A stretch of DNA of 64,000 bases from contig NZ_CP011272.1 in the NCBI RefSeq assembly GCF_001610875.1, forward strand, positions 911,988-975,987, written 5' to 3'. This document shows, one piece after another, positions 19,292 through 28,436 of this stretch. Position 1 is the first letter of the stretch, and every line of letters starts with the position of its first letter. Below the pieces are notes generated by a model. The model was not told the origin of the DNA and did no database searches. It saw only the letters and a program-made list of their open reading frames with translations. The stretch is from Pirellula sp. SH-Sr6A. Lineage in GTDB: Bacteria > Planctomycetota > Planctomycetia > Pirellulales > Pirellulaceae. A program made the translations under genes and the position numbers.

Positions 19292-19424
19292 GTCGAACGG
19301 TAGTCCTCGACCGTTCTGGATCGCCTTGAGGTCTCTAAAAGTTCAGCAGGCCAATGGATTTGGTTTTCTGGCCTGGGGATGTTGGTCCAAGGTGCGAAGC
19401 AGTCGAGGACGACGGCTTGACGGG
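19292..19424. repeat. Right flanking repeat unit (second type A copy)
   Basis: A direct copy of the unit at 18186-18320, 133 bases, with scattered substitutions and two missing bases. It has the same inverted ends. Its right end is 22 bases from the stop codon of the PspA gene. Together with the left copy it brackets the six type B units. Confidence 0.8.
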
Positions 19425-19446
19425 GGACGCTAGCAAAGCACGGGGG

Positions 19447-20256
19447 TTATGCCTCGGGAATCTTGGTGTCGTTTGCGGCGGGTTCGGCGGATTCTCGTTT
19501 TGCACCAAGCCCAATGAGCGCGTCGAATTCATCGTCGGCGGCATTCTTCTGTGCGTATTCCAAGAATTCATTTTCGGCTTTCTTGGAGTCCATACCGGCC
19601 AGTTCCCGGGAGACGCGCGCGTTGGCTACAGCCTTTTGACGCATGTCGCGCAAGCGCTGCAATTCTTCGGATGTTCGGTCGTTGCTGATTCCATTGACCA
19701 TATCTGCGATTTGCTTTTCCTCTTTGGCCGAGAGCACATCGGCGACCGCATCGTGCTTTTCTTCTTTGATCTTCTCTAGATCGCGCATGAGAGATTGAAT
19801 CTGCGTTTTGTGACCGCTGATATTGATGATCAATTGCTTGAGGTCATCATCAAGTTCGGTCGCTCGCTGACGCTTTTCCTCGAGGGTGCTGGTAAAGTCC
19901 TTGAAGGCCGACTGGCACTTGACATACTCCGGATCGTTCTTGACCGCGACCGCATCGCCGTTGTACTTGTCGACCAGCGACTTGGCACGGGCAGCGGCCC
20001 CCGCTTTGAGTTTCTCAAGCTTCTCGATTTCTTTGGTCAGGTCAGACAATCGCTCCTTTTTGTTCTCCTCTTGGGCGATCATCGCGCTGATGGCATCTTT
20101 GTACTCGTTGAGGCGTTTCTTTTTGTCTTCGATCACGCGGTCAAAGGTCGCCGAGATCACCGTGGGATTAGCACTGATAGCATCGGCGGCCGAATCGACC
20201 TTTCCGGTGAACAAGTACTTGAGTGCGCGAAAGAATCGACCGATCGCACTGAACAT
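19447..20256 (-). CDS. pspA: PspA/IM30 family protein
   Basis: A 269-residue, almost entirely helical, highly charged protein. The N-terminal amphipathic segment MFSAIGRFFRALKYLFTGKVDSA matches the membrane-binding helix of PspA/IM30 proteins, and the long coiled coil follows (DRVIEDKKKRLNEYKDAI, KLEKLKAGAAARAKSLVDKY). Length is close to the family norm (220-270), with a slightly extended, acidic C-terminus. These proteins assemble ESCRT-III-like rods that protect or repair the inner membrane. GAGGAG precedes the ATG by about ten bases. The next gene upstream on the same strand encodes a two-helix membrane coiled-coil protein that may be its partner. No pspF-like regulator is visible. Confidence 0.82.
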   Translation of the reverse strand: MFSAIGRFFRALKYLFTGKVDSAADAISANPTVISATFDRVIEDKKKRLNEYKDAISAMIAQEENKKERLSDLTKEIEKLEKLKAGAAARAKSLVDKYNGDAVAVKNDPEYVKCQSAFKDFTSTLEEKRQRATELDDDLKQLIINISGHKTQIQSLMRDLEKIKEEKHDAVADVLSAKEEKQIADMVNGISNDRTSEELQRLRDMRQKAVANARVSRELAGMDSKKAENEFLEYAQKNAADDEFDALIGLGAKRESAEPAANDTKIPEA

Positions 20257-20380
20257 AAATAAGACTCCTCAGCGTGTGATGATTGGAGATGCAAAATGAA
20301 AAACCTGTCTGGAACCGCATTCTAACCGACGGAAATACCAGACAGTGGTCGAGCTCCCCATTTTTGGGGAAGAGTCCGTG

Positions 20381-21073
20381 TTATTGGTTTTCTCGTAGGG
20401 ACGGAGAGATGGATTCATCCCATTCCCTCAATCGTTCCTCGACCCGTTTGGCAATTCGAAGGGAGGCCTCCAGCTCTTCTTGCAGGGGCGCTAAATCCTC
20501 TTCTTTTCTGGAACGAATAATATTTCCCAAGTGTTCGGCAGCTTTGTGAAGCTGAATCGAAGCGGTTGTGATCTCGGCAACACACGATTCTCGCGCCTGA
20601 AGGATGGTGTCTCTCGCAGATCCGCTTAATTTATCTGCTTGTTCGAACAACTCGAGCGATCGTTCCAGTTGTTCGATAAGGGCTTCGAAGAGCGAGTCGA
20701 ATTGCTTTTGCAGTTCGACCGACTGGATTGGAAGCTCGTTTTGCATCCTACTTTTCCGAAACGACTCGCGGGATGCGCGCGCGATACTCAACGCATCCTT
20801 TGTTCGGTAGTCGCGATCTGCACGCAATCGAGTCGCCAGCATATCGAGAGCTTGCTCGAGCAAACGCGCCTGCTCGTCTTCTGCCTCGGATTCCATCGAC
20901 CGTTTCAACGCGTCGAAGCGAAACGCCAGAAGCCCGGCGAACGAAGCGGCCGTGACCAAACTCGCACCGAGGCCAAGCCAAGGATATCCGATCCAAAACG
21001 ACACGACGGACACCGCCGCGGGGAGCAAGACCCAGGGGGACAGTAAGATTCTCTTCCAAAGTTTTCCACGCAT
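20381..21073 (-). CDS. Membrane protein with coiled coil, unknown function
   Basis: A 230-residue protein. Two adjacent hydrophobic segments near the N-terminus (LLSPWVLLPAAVSVVSFWIG and LGLGASLVTAASFAGLLAF) are followed by about 170 helical, Glu/Arg/Leu-rich residues (EAEDEQARLLEQALDMLATR, EALIEQLERSLELFEQADK) that should form a cytosolic coiled coil. The ATG at 21073 is preferred; an upstream in-frame TTG lacks an obvious ribosome-binding site. It ends 124 bases before the PspA gene on the same strand. A role as a membrane docking partner of PspA is an inference from position and shape only. Confidence 0.7.
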   Translation of the reverse strand: MRGKLWKRILLSPWVLLPAAVSVVSFWIGYPWLGLGASLVTAASFAGLLAFRFDALKRSMESEAEDEQARLLEQALDMLATRLRADRDYRTKDALSIARASRESFRKSRMQNELPIQSVELQKQFDSLFEALIEQLERSLELFEQADKLSGSARDTILQARESCVAEITTASIQLHKAAEHLGNIIRSRKEEDLAPLQEELEASLRIAKRVEERLREWDESISPSLRENQ

Positions 21074-21208
21074 GAGCCGCTCGCACTTCGGGCGTTGAAC
21101 CAAGAGGCAGGGTCACACTAGCTCGAACGGAACTAGGCGAAAACCGGGTACAAGCATACGCCGGTTCCTCTTGTTTATGCGACCGCGAGAGATTCGGCAA
21201 GCCGTCGG

Positions 21209-22549
21209 CTAATTTGGTTGAAGCTGGTCGAGGGAGACTTGTGGTCGCCACAATTCAACGTCTAACATCTGCTTGCTTATTCTCTTTCGAGGCTTCGAAG
21301 CGGTAGCCGCTGGTCCTTGAATGAATAGCGATGAAACGCTTAGATCGATAACTCGACCTCCTGACTCGAGCGTTCGAACGATCGGCTGGAACGGATTGTT
21401 GGGGTTGGCTTGGACGACCACCGCCAGCGAATCGTCGCTGAGCCGGACCATAGCACCGACGGGATACATGGATAGGGTTTGGATCAACCCGCGGACAATC
21501 TCGCGGTCGAACCTTCCCTTTCCAGCTTGGTGGATCAAGTATCCGAGCACATCGGATTCAAAATAGGGCTCATCTTGCAACTGAGGATCGGCGAGTTGAA
21601 GATAGATATCTGCGATCTGAACGATCTTGGCGTTGTCCAGCATGAGACTCGACGGAATGCCGAGAGGAACTCCTGAACCGTCCCCGATTTCTTGGAGTTG
21701 ACTGATTGTTTCGACAATCTCGTAGTCCACTCGTGTTGATTCGGCGATTAGTTGCGCACTTTCAACAGAGTGTTGGAGATATCCATCGGTTGTCGTGACC
21801 TCGGGACGCAATCGCAGTCGCTCGTCATACCAATCGGCATGTCGCAAATGGGACACGTCCGCCAACATCGAGGCTATCCCAATGTTCAATATTGATTCGT
21901 GACCTAGCCCCATCCCGATACCGCATACGGAAGATACGAATGCCAGACGCGCCGATCGTTCCGCAATGGCTTGGGCGAGCTCTGCACATGCCCCCACCGC
22001 TTTGTGCGCAATGATGCTAAGGATTGCGGGTGCCTCGCGACGCGAATGGGTCGTCAAGGAGCGAATACAGTTTCGCAACAGTGTGATATCGATGATTGCC
22101 GCGTTGTGAAGATCACGGAACGTTTTGGTGAGAACTTCTACGGTGGCGTCCAAACGTCGGTGAATTTCTGCAATGAGGGCTGGATCAAAGCTGGGACGTG
22201 GCAAACTCTCCAGCGAATCCGATCCCATCTCTCCGCGCACCGTGACAGTCGCAACTCCCATCGACCTCAGGCGCCGCAAGAGATTATCGGTGATCGGGAG
22301 TCCCGCCTTGTGAACCAATCGTCCTGATGGGTCACGCAGGTCAAATGGCAAGAGAGCTCCGACGGGGAGGTCCTTCGTATCGATCGTGTAGGCGGGATCG
22401 GTGAGCACGTAGCAACTCCTACGTTGATAGGTTCGACGTTCGCGGTTAGAGGGCGAATAAGCCTTCCTGAAACTCAGTGGAGCGACCCAAACCGCAGGAG
22501 ACTCATGTAATGTGGCTCCGAAATTGATTGTGGATTCCCGATACCGCAT
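21209..22549 (-). CDS. Degenerate HD-GYP domain protein
   Basis: A 446-residue protein. Residues about 58-105 resemble the small beta domain that often precedes HD-GYP (PVGALLPFDLRDPSGRLVHKA). Residues about 195-320 follow the HD-GYP fold: GIASMLADVSH where HD is expected (His replaced by Ala, Asp kept), YLQHSVESAQLI where HP is expected, and ISQLQEIGDGSGVPLGI where HHE...GYP is expected (the GYP is GVP and the HH is lost), then IVQIADIYLQL. Loss of these metal ligands argues against c-di-GMP hydrolysis; it may bind the nucleotide or act as a scaffold. A C-terminal ~90-residue extension contains a beta segment and basic tail. Confidence 0.72.
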   Translation of the reverse strand: MRYRESTINFGATLHESPAVWVAPLSFRKAYSPSNRERRTYQRRSCYVLTDPAYTIDTKDLPVGALLPFDLRDPSGRLVHKAGLPITDNLLRRLRSMGVATVTVRGEMGSDSLESLPRPSFDPALIAEIHRRLDATVEVLTKTFRDLHNAAIIDITLLRNCIRSLTTHSRREAPAILSIIAHKAVGACAELAQAIAERSARLAFVSSVCGIGMGLGHESILNIGIASMLADVSHLRHADWYDERLRLRPEVTTTDGYLQHSVESAQLIAESTRVDYEIVETISQLQEIGDGSGVPLGIPSSLMLDNAKIVQIADIYLQLADPQLQDEPYFESDVLGYLIHQAGKGRFDREIVRGLIQTLSMYPVGAMVRLSDDSLAVVVQANPNNPFQPIVRTLESGGRVIDLSVSSLFIQGPAATASKPRKRISKQMLDVELWRPQVSLDQLQPN

Positions 22550-22693
22550 CAGAATCTCAACAAATCCAATAGGTATTATTCACCCCCCTGTTGATTCGAT
22601 ACAATCGATTTGACCGCTACTACATCGCGCCCATGCCGTAGAGCGCATGCCCGGAAACCATGTTATCCAAGGCGGTTTCGTTTCACGCGCAGA

Positions 22694-25600
22694 TTACAGG
22701 GTTTGGAGATAGCGGAGGAGATCCGCGAGGTCCTGGGGAGTTGCGAAGTCGAGCAATCCGGAAGGCATCAGAGATTCCTTGGAAAAGGATTGTTCTTCAA
22801 TATCTTTCTGATTGATTCGAACCGTCTCGCCTTTTGGTGTCATCAAGGTTGTTCCATCGGTGGCCTTGTAGATCGACATTCCCGTCAGAACGTCGCCATC
22901 GACCGTGAGTACTTTGAGGGCACGATACCGGTCGGAAATATCGCGACTTGGTTCAAAAATCGCAACGAAGAGGTCTTCCGAGGAGAAACGTTTCGTCACT
23001 CCCGCAAGACTGGGACCCAACGCCGATTGACCGCCATGGCAATTCAGACATCGTGTTTCATAGAGGGACTGTCCTCGCTCGGCATCTCCCTCGAACGACT
23101 TGGCTTCGCTCACTTTGTTTCGCCAACTGCTTGCAGACTCATCATGCCCTACCTTCGGACCTTCACCGGCTACGTAGCGTGACAAGATAGGCTGCCAGAG
23201 TTCCCACGCCATTTGTTTGGGAAGGTCCCGGATCTCGCACGACTCGCCGACCCGCTTGCAACGGATCGCGATTTCTGCAAAAGGTATCCCGATTTTGGAT
23301 TGCCCGGCCGCGAAAGCGACCTTGGCAAGAATCGGCCATTCTCGACTCGGCTCCAAAGTGGAGAGCTTCTGAAGCCCCTTCCATGCTGGTTCCCAGAGGT
23401 TTCGATCCTCTTCGTTCAACGTCGATAGTAGCAGTTCATAGTCGGTGCTCCGTGGGTTGCGTGCGATCGCGTCCAAGGCGATCGCTTTGAGCTTCGACAC
23501 CTTCGCCGCTTTGCGAATCGGTTCGTCCCACTCCTTTTCGATTTCACCACTGGGCAAACAATGTTTGAGCAATGCCGGAGCCCAAGTCTCAGGGTCCGAC
23601 TTCCACAACAATTCCGTCATGCGACTTCTGGCTTTGGATTGGACATCCAACGGAAACCCTATCAAGATCGACAGATCCTCTGGGATGTAAGAATCCACCA
23701 ATCGGACATAGGAACTCCCAAGGGTCGAATCGCGAGCGAGCAGCGAGGAGATCAACTGCTGCAACCGTTTCGGCCATTGATTATCTGTATTGAGGCCATA
23801 CTCCCGTACCTTTCGAACCACACCGGCGAGGATCGCAGCCGTTCGTTCCGAATCGATTGCACTGCGGGCCGCGGTGCATCGCGCGACGCAACAAAGCAAA
23901 TGAATATCCGAGGTGGGGTGACTTTCATCTCCAGGGAGGGAAAGCAACCAACGCAATGTCTTCAAGTCCGTCGGCTCCAACATGGCCAGCGTTCGAATCG
24001 CCTCGCTCTCAAGCTCGTCCTCTCCGTCGAGATGCGCTTTCGATCCAATAAAAACAACCCACTGCACCCAAGCGGACCGGACGTTCGCAGGCAACTGATT
24101 TAAGCTGACCGATCGGTAGCCGTCCAGCACATCGGGGTTCGGTGGATCCTGCTGACCTGTTAGCGATGTGCGTCGTTCACCGAGGGCCCACTGGAGCATC
24201 GCAAGGACCTCCATCCTTTGCCGGCGATTCCAATTGGGCTCTTCCGAGGGGACTCGATTGGCCAATGCATCCAACAAGGGTGTGTCCAGCGTGCCACTGT
24301 TCGAATACAGCTTTTTTGCGAAGAGTTGATCGACGTTGCCGGGCCCTCGCGTCGGCGAAGGGGCGATTCTGGAAGCCGACCACAGCCAAGTACGTCTCAG
24401 GACGCGTGCCCAATCCGCATCGGAGTCGACGAACTCTGAGTTCTTGACCGGAACTGAAATCCTCCTTAGGCCGATCGCTTCCCACTTCAATCGTTCTGCA
24501 TTCGGCCCCAAATGCGTTTCCCAGGAGGAAAGGTCTGTGGTTTGAGATTCGCTCCCGATCCACGAGGCGACGCGAGATTGCTCCTTGGGATCGGAGAGCG
24601 ATTTGCCGCGCCCAGCCAACCACCAAAGACCTGAACGATCGTGATGGGGTTGGCCAAATCCATTGTTCAAGGCTCGCGTTGGAACTCCGACTCCCATTCG
24701 CGTTAACAGTTGCGCGGCGCGTAGAGGAAGAGTCGTTGCAATGCCAGGGTTCGCGCCCCTATCCAGCTTTAATTCCCCGGTAACAATGCGAAGCAGGCAG
24801 TCGAACTCCGAACGTTTGCATGTCCCCGTCCAAACTGCCTCGGACCAAGTTTCCCAGGGATTGGGAGCCTGCAATGCAGCTGCGACATGCGACGCCGTTT
24901 CCCTTTCAATTCCGGACTTCTCAAGGGCCAGCGCGAGGGATTGCTCCGTCTCTTCGGCGGTTGCCTCGCCTTGGAAGCGAACGCGATACAACGTACCTGC
25001 TGTCCCGCGACCACCAACGCAAATCAAAAGGCTACCGTCAGGAGCCACACAGATGTCGGTTGGCGCAAAACCGACCGTCCCGGTCGTCTGCATGAAGATC
25101 TCCGCTGGCAATCGACCGGGCGCTCTCGCATCCTCGGGCAGGTTATCGTTGGGGTAAATGGCCAAGACTCGTCCAAACGTCCAGTCTAAAACAAAGACGG
25201 CGCCCCGATAGCGAGTGGGGAATGCCGAGTGTTCGTAGACCGCTACTCCGGTGGGGGAAGATCTGCCCATGGCTCCAAGAACTTGCGGCATCAGGATTTG
25301 CTTATCGCCATCCTTCCAAGTCTGTCCGCACCAACCAGCGTCACTGCCTGGCCCAAGCACCATGACACGGGTCGGGCGATACCAGGGTAAAACCGATTCG
25401 CGCTCATCGTCGCTATCGAAGGTGACAATTTGCCCGTCAGGCAGGAAATCAAAGTCGTAGCCGTTGCGCATTCCGTGCGCCCAAACGGACCGTGTTGAGA
25501 AGTCAGGACTGATTCGCCAAAGAGTTCCACTCCGTGGCTTTTGGATCGGCGACGCGCTATCGTTTAACAATCCTCCGATGCCTTGAGCAAAATTGCCGAC

Positions 25601-26173
25601 GATCAAATACCAATATCCATCGGGGCCTCGCCGAATCGCGTGCGCATCATGTTCCCCCCCGGTTGGCAAATTCAGAATCTTGCGAGGAGCTCGATCGCCG
25701 ATGTAATCTCCGTTGGTGTCTTCACTCAACCACAATCCGCCATCCCCGACGTAGTAGAGCTGCCTCTTTTCTGCCCAAAGTCCTTGTGCTCCCTGCTTGG
25801 GTATCGAACTCCAAATCACCGACCGATCGAAGATACCATCGCCGTTATCGTCGAAGAGAGTTTTGATATAGCCAGGGCCCGACACAACAGGATGCCCCTC
25901 TGGATCCAATGTCATGGCAAAGCAATCGTGGACGAGCGGGTCCCCGGCAACGATGGAGACCTCAAACCCATCTTGCACGACAAAAGGGTCTTCTGCCGCT
26001 GTGGAATCGTCGCCTTTGGCAATGCTCTCCTGCCCCATCAAAAACGGGACGTTCGTCAGTAAGATGACCGGTACGATAGACGTTAGGAAAGCAGCGACCA
26101 AGAGAGTCGATCGAACGGAAAGCCGAAAGGCGGGGCCTTCCGGCAAATGAGGCGATAGTCTGACATTCTCCAT
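22694..26173 (-). CDS. Putative membrane-bound dehydrogenase with PVC-type C-terminal heme domain
   Basis: An 1159-residue protein with an N-terminal hydrophobic segment (STLLVAAFLTSIVPVILLTN). The first ~400 residues form a beta-propeller-like dehydrogenase domain (FVVQDGFEVSIVAGDP, PEGHPVVSGPGYIKTLFD, WAHGMRNGYDFDFLPDGQI, APDGSLLICVGGRG). The middle ~550 residues are helical and HEAT-like. The C-terminal heme domain has CLNCH at 1042-1046 and the typical ending MPSGLLDFATPQDLADLLRYL. This is a well-known planctomycete/verrucomicrobial architecture, thought to be a periplasmic sugar or alcohol dehydrogenase; the substrate is unknown. It is transcribed toward the HD-GYP-like gene, which starts 144 bases downstream. 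Confidence 0.9.
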   Translation of the reverse strand: MENVRLSPHLPEGPAFRLSVRSTLLVAAFLTSIVPVILLTNVPFLMGQESIAKGDDSTAAEDPFVVQDGFEVSIVAGDPLVHDCFAMTLDPEGHPVVSGPGYIKTLFDDNGDGIFDRSVIWSSIPKQGAQGLWAEKRQLYYVGDGGLWLSEDTNGDYIGDRAPRKILNLPTGGEHDAHAIRRGPDGYWYLIVGNFAQGIGGLLNDSASPIQKPRSGTLWRISPDFSTRSVWAHGMRNGYDFDFLPDGQIVTFDSDDERESVLPWYRPTRVMVLGPGSDAGWCGQTWKDGDKQILMPQVLGAMGRSSPTGVAVYEHSAFPTRYRGAVFVLDWTFGRVLAIYPNDNLPEDARAPGRLPAEIFMQTTGTVGFAPTDICVAPDGSLLICVGGRGTAGTLYRVRFQGEATAEETEQSLALALEKSGIERETASHVAAALQAPNPWETWSEAVWTGTCKRSEFDCLLRIVTGELKLDRGANPGIATTLPLRAAQLLTRMGVGVPTRALNNGFGQPHHDRSGLWWLAGRGKSLSDPKEQSRVASWIGSESQTTDLSSWETHLGPNAERLKWEAIGLRRISVPVKNSEFVDSDADWARVLRRTWLWSASRIAPSPTRGPGNVDQLFAKKLYSNSGTLDTPLLDALANRVPSEEPNWNRRQRMEVLAMLQWALGERRTSLTGQQDPPNPDVLDGYRSVSLNQLPANVRSAWVQWVVFIGSKAHLDGEDELESEAIRTLAMLEPTDLKTLRWLLSLPGDESHPTSDIHLLCCVARCTAARSAIDSERTAAILAGVVRKVREYGLNTDNQWPKRLQQLISSLLARDSTLGSSYVRLVDSYIPEDLSILIGFPLDVQSKARSRMTELLWKSDPETWAPALLKHCLPSGEIEKEWDEPIRKAAKVSKLKAIALDAIARNPRSTDYELLLSTLNEEDRNLWEPAWKGLQKLSTLEPSREWPILAKVAFAAGQSKIGIPFAEIAIRCKRVGESCEIRDLPKQMAWELWQPILSRYVAGEGPKVGHDESASSWRNKVSEAKSFEGDAERGQSLYETRCLNCHGGQSALGPSLAGVTKRFSSEDLFVAIFEPSRDISDRYRALKVLTVDGDVLTGMSIYKATDGTTLMTPKGETVRINQKDIEEQSFSKESLMPSGLLDFATPQDLADLLRYLQTL

Positions 26174-26435
26174 CGGCGCTGATCAATTCCTGTTTTCCAG
26201 ATGCCTCTCGGTCACTTCGATTCGTTATCTTAGCTTCGCGGGGAAACGAGCGGAGAAGGGCCCATTTGTTTTTGAGCGTTTTCTGTTTGAATTCACAGGG
26301 GTTCGGTGTGGCAATTTGTCATGCGCTCGTCAGTTGGAGTGGAACCCGATATGATTCGGTCCGCGAGCGATGAGTTGTTCATCGAGTGCATTCAACGGGT
26401 ATACCAACCGGACTACTATCACCGTACCTTTTTTC

Positions 26436-27059
26436 ATGACGAGTTTGCGACCGATGCTGCCAGCGGACAAGCGTGCGATGCAAGGTGTTTGGTTGCTACT
26501 GCTCGCGCTCGGGGTCTTTTTTTTCTCCAGCATCCTGCTCTACGTCATTTACGTGGCCCTTCGTGTTGAGCCCGCGCCAGGGGAGTCCACGATCTCTCTC
26601 AAACTGCCGATGAGTTTCATCCCATCTAGCATTTTCCTCATCGGTGTATCGGGCTTTCTCGAGTTAGCGTACCGCGCCGCGCGTCGCGACAAGGAAGGGA
26701 TGGTCAAATCGTCGGTGATCCTCGCCCTCTTTTGCGGAATGCTCTTCATGCTGCTGCAATCCGAAGGGATGTACAGTTTGATTCTTCTTTCCGAAAAGGT
26801 GAGTGTCGAAGTCTCCGACAATGCTCGGAGAGGTGCTTACACGTTTACCTTTGTTCTGGTTCTTCTCCACGCATTGCACGTACTTGTTGGCATTCTTGGA
26901 TTGGTGCGCACCGCCTTCTCGGCTTGCCGAGACAAATACGATCATGAGCGTACTTTGGGCCTAAAGTTTTGCGCTCTCTACTGGCACTTCCTCGATTTGG
27001 TTTGGATCGTCTTGCTCATCGCCTTTGCGATCGCCGCGTCGTATCTCAATTCAAAGTAA
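26436..27059 (+). CDS. Cytochrome c oxidase subunit III (heme-copper oxidase family)
   Basis: A 207-residue membrane protein with five hydrophobic segments. Recognisable family stretches are GVFFFSSILLYVIY, the His pair in LHALHVLVGILGLVR, and YWHFLDLVWIVLLIAFAIA at the end. This is the five-helix form of subunit III. ATG at 26436 gives MTSLRPMLPADKRAMQG; an earlier in-frame ATG at 26370 would add residues not expected in the family. Subunits I and II are not next to it, so it is an isolated copy. It is convergent with the following gene. Confidence 0.87.
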   Translation: MTSLRPMLPADKRAMQGVWLLLLALGVFFFSSILLYVIYVALRVEPAPGESTISLKLPMSFIPSSIFLIGVSGFLELAYRAARRDKEGMVKSSVILALFCGMLFMLLQSEGMYSLILLSEKVSVEVSDNARRGAYTFTFVLVLLHALHVLVGILGLVRTAFSACRDKYDHERTLGLKFCALYWHFLDLVWIVLLIAFAIAASYLNSK

Positions 27060-27102
27060 TTCGGATAGCAGCTCGCACGTCGGAGAGAGCTGTTCAAGTC
27101 GC

Positions 27103-28206
27103 TCAGGGACGTTTCTTCCCGTTATCGGGTCCCTTCGCGGGTCCCTTCTCAGGCGGCCCGATGTATTGCTTGGCCACCACGACATCGTCGAACCATACCC
27201 GATTGGCATGCCCTTTGGTCCCCTGGGTGATGTAAACGTAGAGCCAAACAAAATTCACGTTGAGTTGATCGATGGTCCGAAACTCGAAGCCTTCAAATGG
27301 GGTCCCTTCGGGTGGGTTTTTCAGATATTCGCGATCCCCTTTGTCCGGGTTCCAGCGGACCCCTTCGCCCCCTTCTCCCGGGAGGAATTTGTCGAAGACC
27401 CATTTGCCGACAGGAAAACCAGGCCCAAGATGGCTTACGAGAGTGCCATCGATCCACAGTGCCATTTCCCCATTCTTTTTGCCGATGTCATTCATCTGGA
27501 CCATCGTTTCCACGCAAATCCACTTTTCTTTGGGAATGGTCAGTTTCGGGTCTTGGATGAAGGAGTTGCCCCATGTCTGACCGCGTGGAGGACTTCCTCG
27601 CATCGCGTGCCAGTACGTGTAGTAGTCCCATCGCCAAGATTTTCCAAATGGTTCGATTCCGACCCAAAACGCTTTGTCACCGCGCGTCGGCTCGCCGGCT
27701 CGGACGCTGGGCCACGCCGTGGAGGGGTAGTTTCCACCCAAACAAGTCCCAAAGTGATGGATGGGCTCGCAGTCGTCGGCGAATCTCACCATCATCCTGG
27801 CAAAGATACGTTCGTACCCTGCGTCGAGTCGTCGATAGAGATCCGCGCCGGTCCCCAGCTCTTGGCGTTGAGCAATCAGCAGGGATTTGGCCCCCTTACC
27901 TCCATCGGGGGTTTGAGAGTCCAGCGTCATGACTTCGGGATCTCGAACAGTTTCCCATCGCGATCGCAAATCGTCGATAGAATCGATTTCGAAATCTTCT
28001 GCGAAGATGACCAGCGGATCCTTTTGGATGCCTTGGTCCCCCGGATAGCGGGCCGCGATTCCCTTTTCGGGAAAAGGTACGTTTGGTTTGGCGATCGAAT
28101 TCGAATCCGATGGAGCCTCCTGACCGGCACTGGGGGCGGAGAACACAAGGATTGCGATACACGGCCAAAGATGCCCGGTGCGGAAAAGGGACAGCAAAGG
28201 AAGCAT
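27103..28206 (-). CDS. Secreted protein of unknown function, jelly-roll-like
   Basis: A 367-residue protein with a signal peptide from MLPLLSLFRTGHLWPCIAIL at 28206; the long upstream extension is not supported. The mature part begins with ordinary Asp/Glu-rich sequence and contains strands typical of concanavalin-like folds: ADLYRRLDAGYERIFARMMV, GEMALWIDGTLVSHLGPGF, NVNFVWLYVYITQGTKG and NRVWFDDVVVAKQYIG. Several Trp and aromatic residues would suit carbohydrate contact, but I cannot identify a catalytic pair. The tail is Lys/Gly/Pro-rich and disordered. It is convergent with the COX III gene and divergent from the sigma factor gene. It might be a glycan-binding or polysaccharide lyase-like protein. 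Confidence 0.75.
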   Translation of the reverse strand: MLPLLSLFRTGHLWPCIAILVFSAPSAGQEAPSDSNSIAKPNVPFPEKGIAARYPGDQGIQKDPLVIFAEDFEIDSIDDLRSRWETVRDPEVMTLDSQTPDGGKGAKSLLIAQRQELGTGADLYRRLDAGYERIFARMMVRFADDCEPIHHFGTCLGGNYPSTAWPSVRAGEPTRGDKAFWVGIEPFGKSWRWDYYTYWHAMRGSPPRGQTWGNSFIQDPKLTIPKEKWICVETMVQMNDIGKKNGEMALWIDGTLVSHLGPGFPVGKWVFDKFLPGEGGEGVRWNPDKGDREYLKNPPEGTPFEGFEFRTIDQLNVNFVWLYVYITQGTKGHANRVWFDDVVVAKQYIGPPEKGPAKGPDNGKKRP

Positions 28207-28436
28207 TGTTGTCGTCTCGATTTGGGGGTAATGATCGCGAGCGGCGACGGAGGGTAGGTAGCCCCGTTCAAATGGGGCCGCAGGACCGAGTCTAACACAG
28301 AATGGATCCGTTATGGGGGGCCACTTTTCGGCCATCCAAATGGGATACCGCAAAATTTTTTGGGGGAGTGGTGAAAGGAATCGACGGTTGGTTGGTGTAC
28401 ATTTCCAGTCACACCAGCCCCGAGGACGATTCGAGA

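Noticed and set aside
18186-19424. CRISPR array
   Set aside because: Units are 161 bases and contiguous, with no unique spacers and no cas genes.
27025-28257. A 410-codon open frame antisense to the secreted jelly-roll-like gene
   Set aside because: It matches no family and overlaps a gene with a signal peptide and beta-sandwich strands.
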